A stretch of DNA of 6,047 nt from Chitinophagaceae bacterium (GTDB lineage: Bacteria > Bacteroidota > Bacteroidia > Chitinophagales > Chitinophagaceae), in the NCBI GenBank assembly GCA_025963615.1, contig JAOQAL010000564.1, positions 1-6,047 on the forward strand. The letters run 5' to 3'. Under the pieces are notes generated by a model, which was not told the DNA's origin, ran no database searches, and saw only the letters and a program-made list of their open reading frames with translations. Numbering within the stretch: the stretch's first letter is position 1; each line of letters starts with the position of its first letter. Positions 5,834 through 6,047 of this stretch are shown here, in pieces. A program made the translations under genes and the position numbers.

Positions 5834-5861
5834 AGCTTGTAGCTTATAGCTTGAAGCTTGC
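5806..5861. repeat. Heptanucleotide array, right arm, consensus AGCTTRN (inverted)
   Basis: Eight contiguous 7-nt units run from GTCTCGA (5806) to AGCTTGC (5855-5861); the seven after the first all begin AGCT. Reverse-complemented, units at 5827 and 5820 equal GTGAGCT and TCGAGCT of the left arm. Left and right arms are both 56 nt and flank a 15-nt spacer (5791-5805). The array ends 1 bp from the stop codon of the esterase gene. Confidence 0.8.
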
Positions 5862-5862
5862 C

Positions 5863-6047
5863 CTACCGGAATAATAGTGGTGCAAATTCAATCAAATTCC
5901 TCCGCCACACCATCCAGCTATGGGCGCCCGTAGTTTCCACCTTATGATACCTTACTTGCTTTTTATCCAGCCATTTCATAAAATCATTATTATTTCCTGC
6001 AAGAAAATCTGACACGCCACAGGAGATCCAGAGTAACCGGATTTTAT
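5863..6047 (-). CDS. Alpha/beta-hydrolase esterase, C-terminal fragment (5' end outside the window)
   Basis: The - strand frame from 6045 is open to a TAG at 5865-5863 and gives the last 60 residues of a protein that begins beyond the window edge. It reads KIRLLWISCGVSDFL near the start and TTGAHSWMVWRRNLIEF near the end. These fit the C-terminal part of the Fes/XynZ-like esterase group (putative esterase family), where the Asp of the D-F-L motif (visible residue 13) and the His of the GxHxW motif (visible residue 42) belong to the Ser-Asp-His triad. The nucleophilic serine and any signal peptide would be upstream and cannot be seen. The motif is usually GGH; here it is GAH. Substrate could be an acyl or feruloyl ester on a polysaccharide, but this cannot be settled from the fragment. 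Its transcript points towards tetR. Confidence 0.82.
   Translation of the reverse strand, partial: KIRLLWISCGVSDFLAGNNNDFMKWLDKKQVRYHKVETTGAHSWMVWRRNLIEFAPLLFR

Overview
The window looks like chromosomal DNA of a Bacteroidota member, most likely in or near the Chitinophagaceae. This is inferred from four things: a sensor kinase with propeller repeats, a Y_Y_Y domain and the phosphoacceptor motif HEIQNPLNF; a promoter of the TAnnTTTG type; no clear Shine-Dalgarno sequences; and degenerate short tandem repeats between genes. No rRNA, tRNA, CRISPR array or complete insertion sequence is visible.

Positions 1-3281 (+ strand) hold a signalling operon. It starts with the 3' part of a membrane histidine kinase (5' end outside the window). 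A stand-alone receiver follows 19 bp later. Next comes a receiver fused to a class III nucleotide cyclase, whose ATG overlaps the receiver stop codon by one base. The cyclase keeps its metal-binding, purine-specifying and transition-state residues in the pattern expected for an adenylate cyclase. The operon can be read as an extracellular cue driving phosphorelay to a cAMP-producing output, with the free receiver as a second output or a phosphate sink.

Positions 3282-3662 lie between convergent genes and are noncoding but rich in repeats. They hold a 9-bp-stem hairpin, a small palindrome, a 96-bp MITE-like element with perfect 14-bp terminal inverted repeats, and a tandem array of the heptamer CCAGYAY that ends 4 bp from the yceI stop codon.

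Positions 3663-5644 (- strand) hold, in transcription order, a TetR-family regulator, a FrnE-like DsbA-family thiol oxidoreductase, and a YceI-family lipid-binding-fold protein without signal peptide. A palindrome of the form CTAAC-N3-GTTAR occurs just upstream of tetR, directly beside a good Bacteroidota -7 box, and again just upstream of the oxidoreductase gene. TetR therefore probably represses itself and the frnE-yceI pair.

Positions 5645-5862 carry the tetR promoter and a second heptamer system: two arrays of eight degenerate 7-nt units in opposite orientation around a 15-nt spacer. This abuts the stop codon of a gene running in from the right edge, the last 60 codons of an alpha/beta-hydrolase esterase on the - strand (5863-6047).

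The points most worth following up are the paired TetR palindromes and the two unrelated heptanucleotide arrays, each placed 1-4 bp after the stop codon of a - strand gene.
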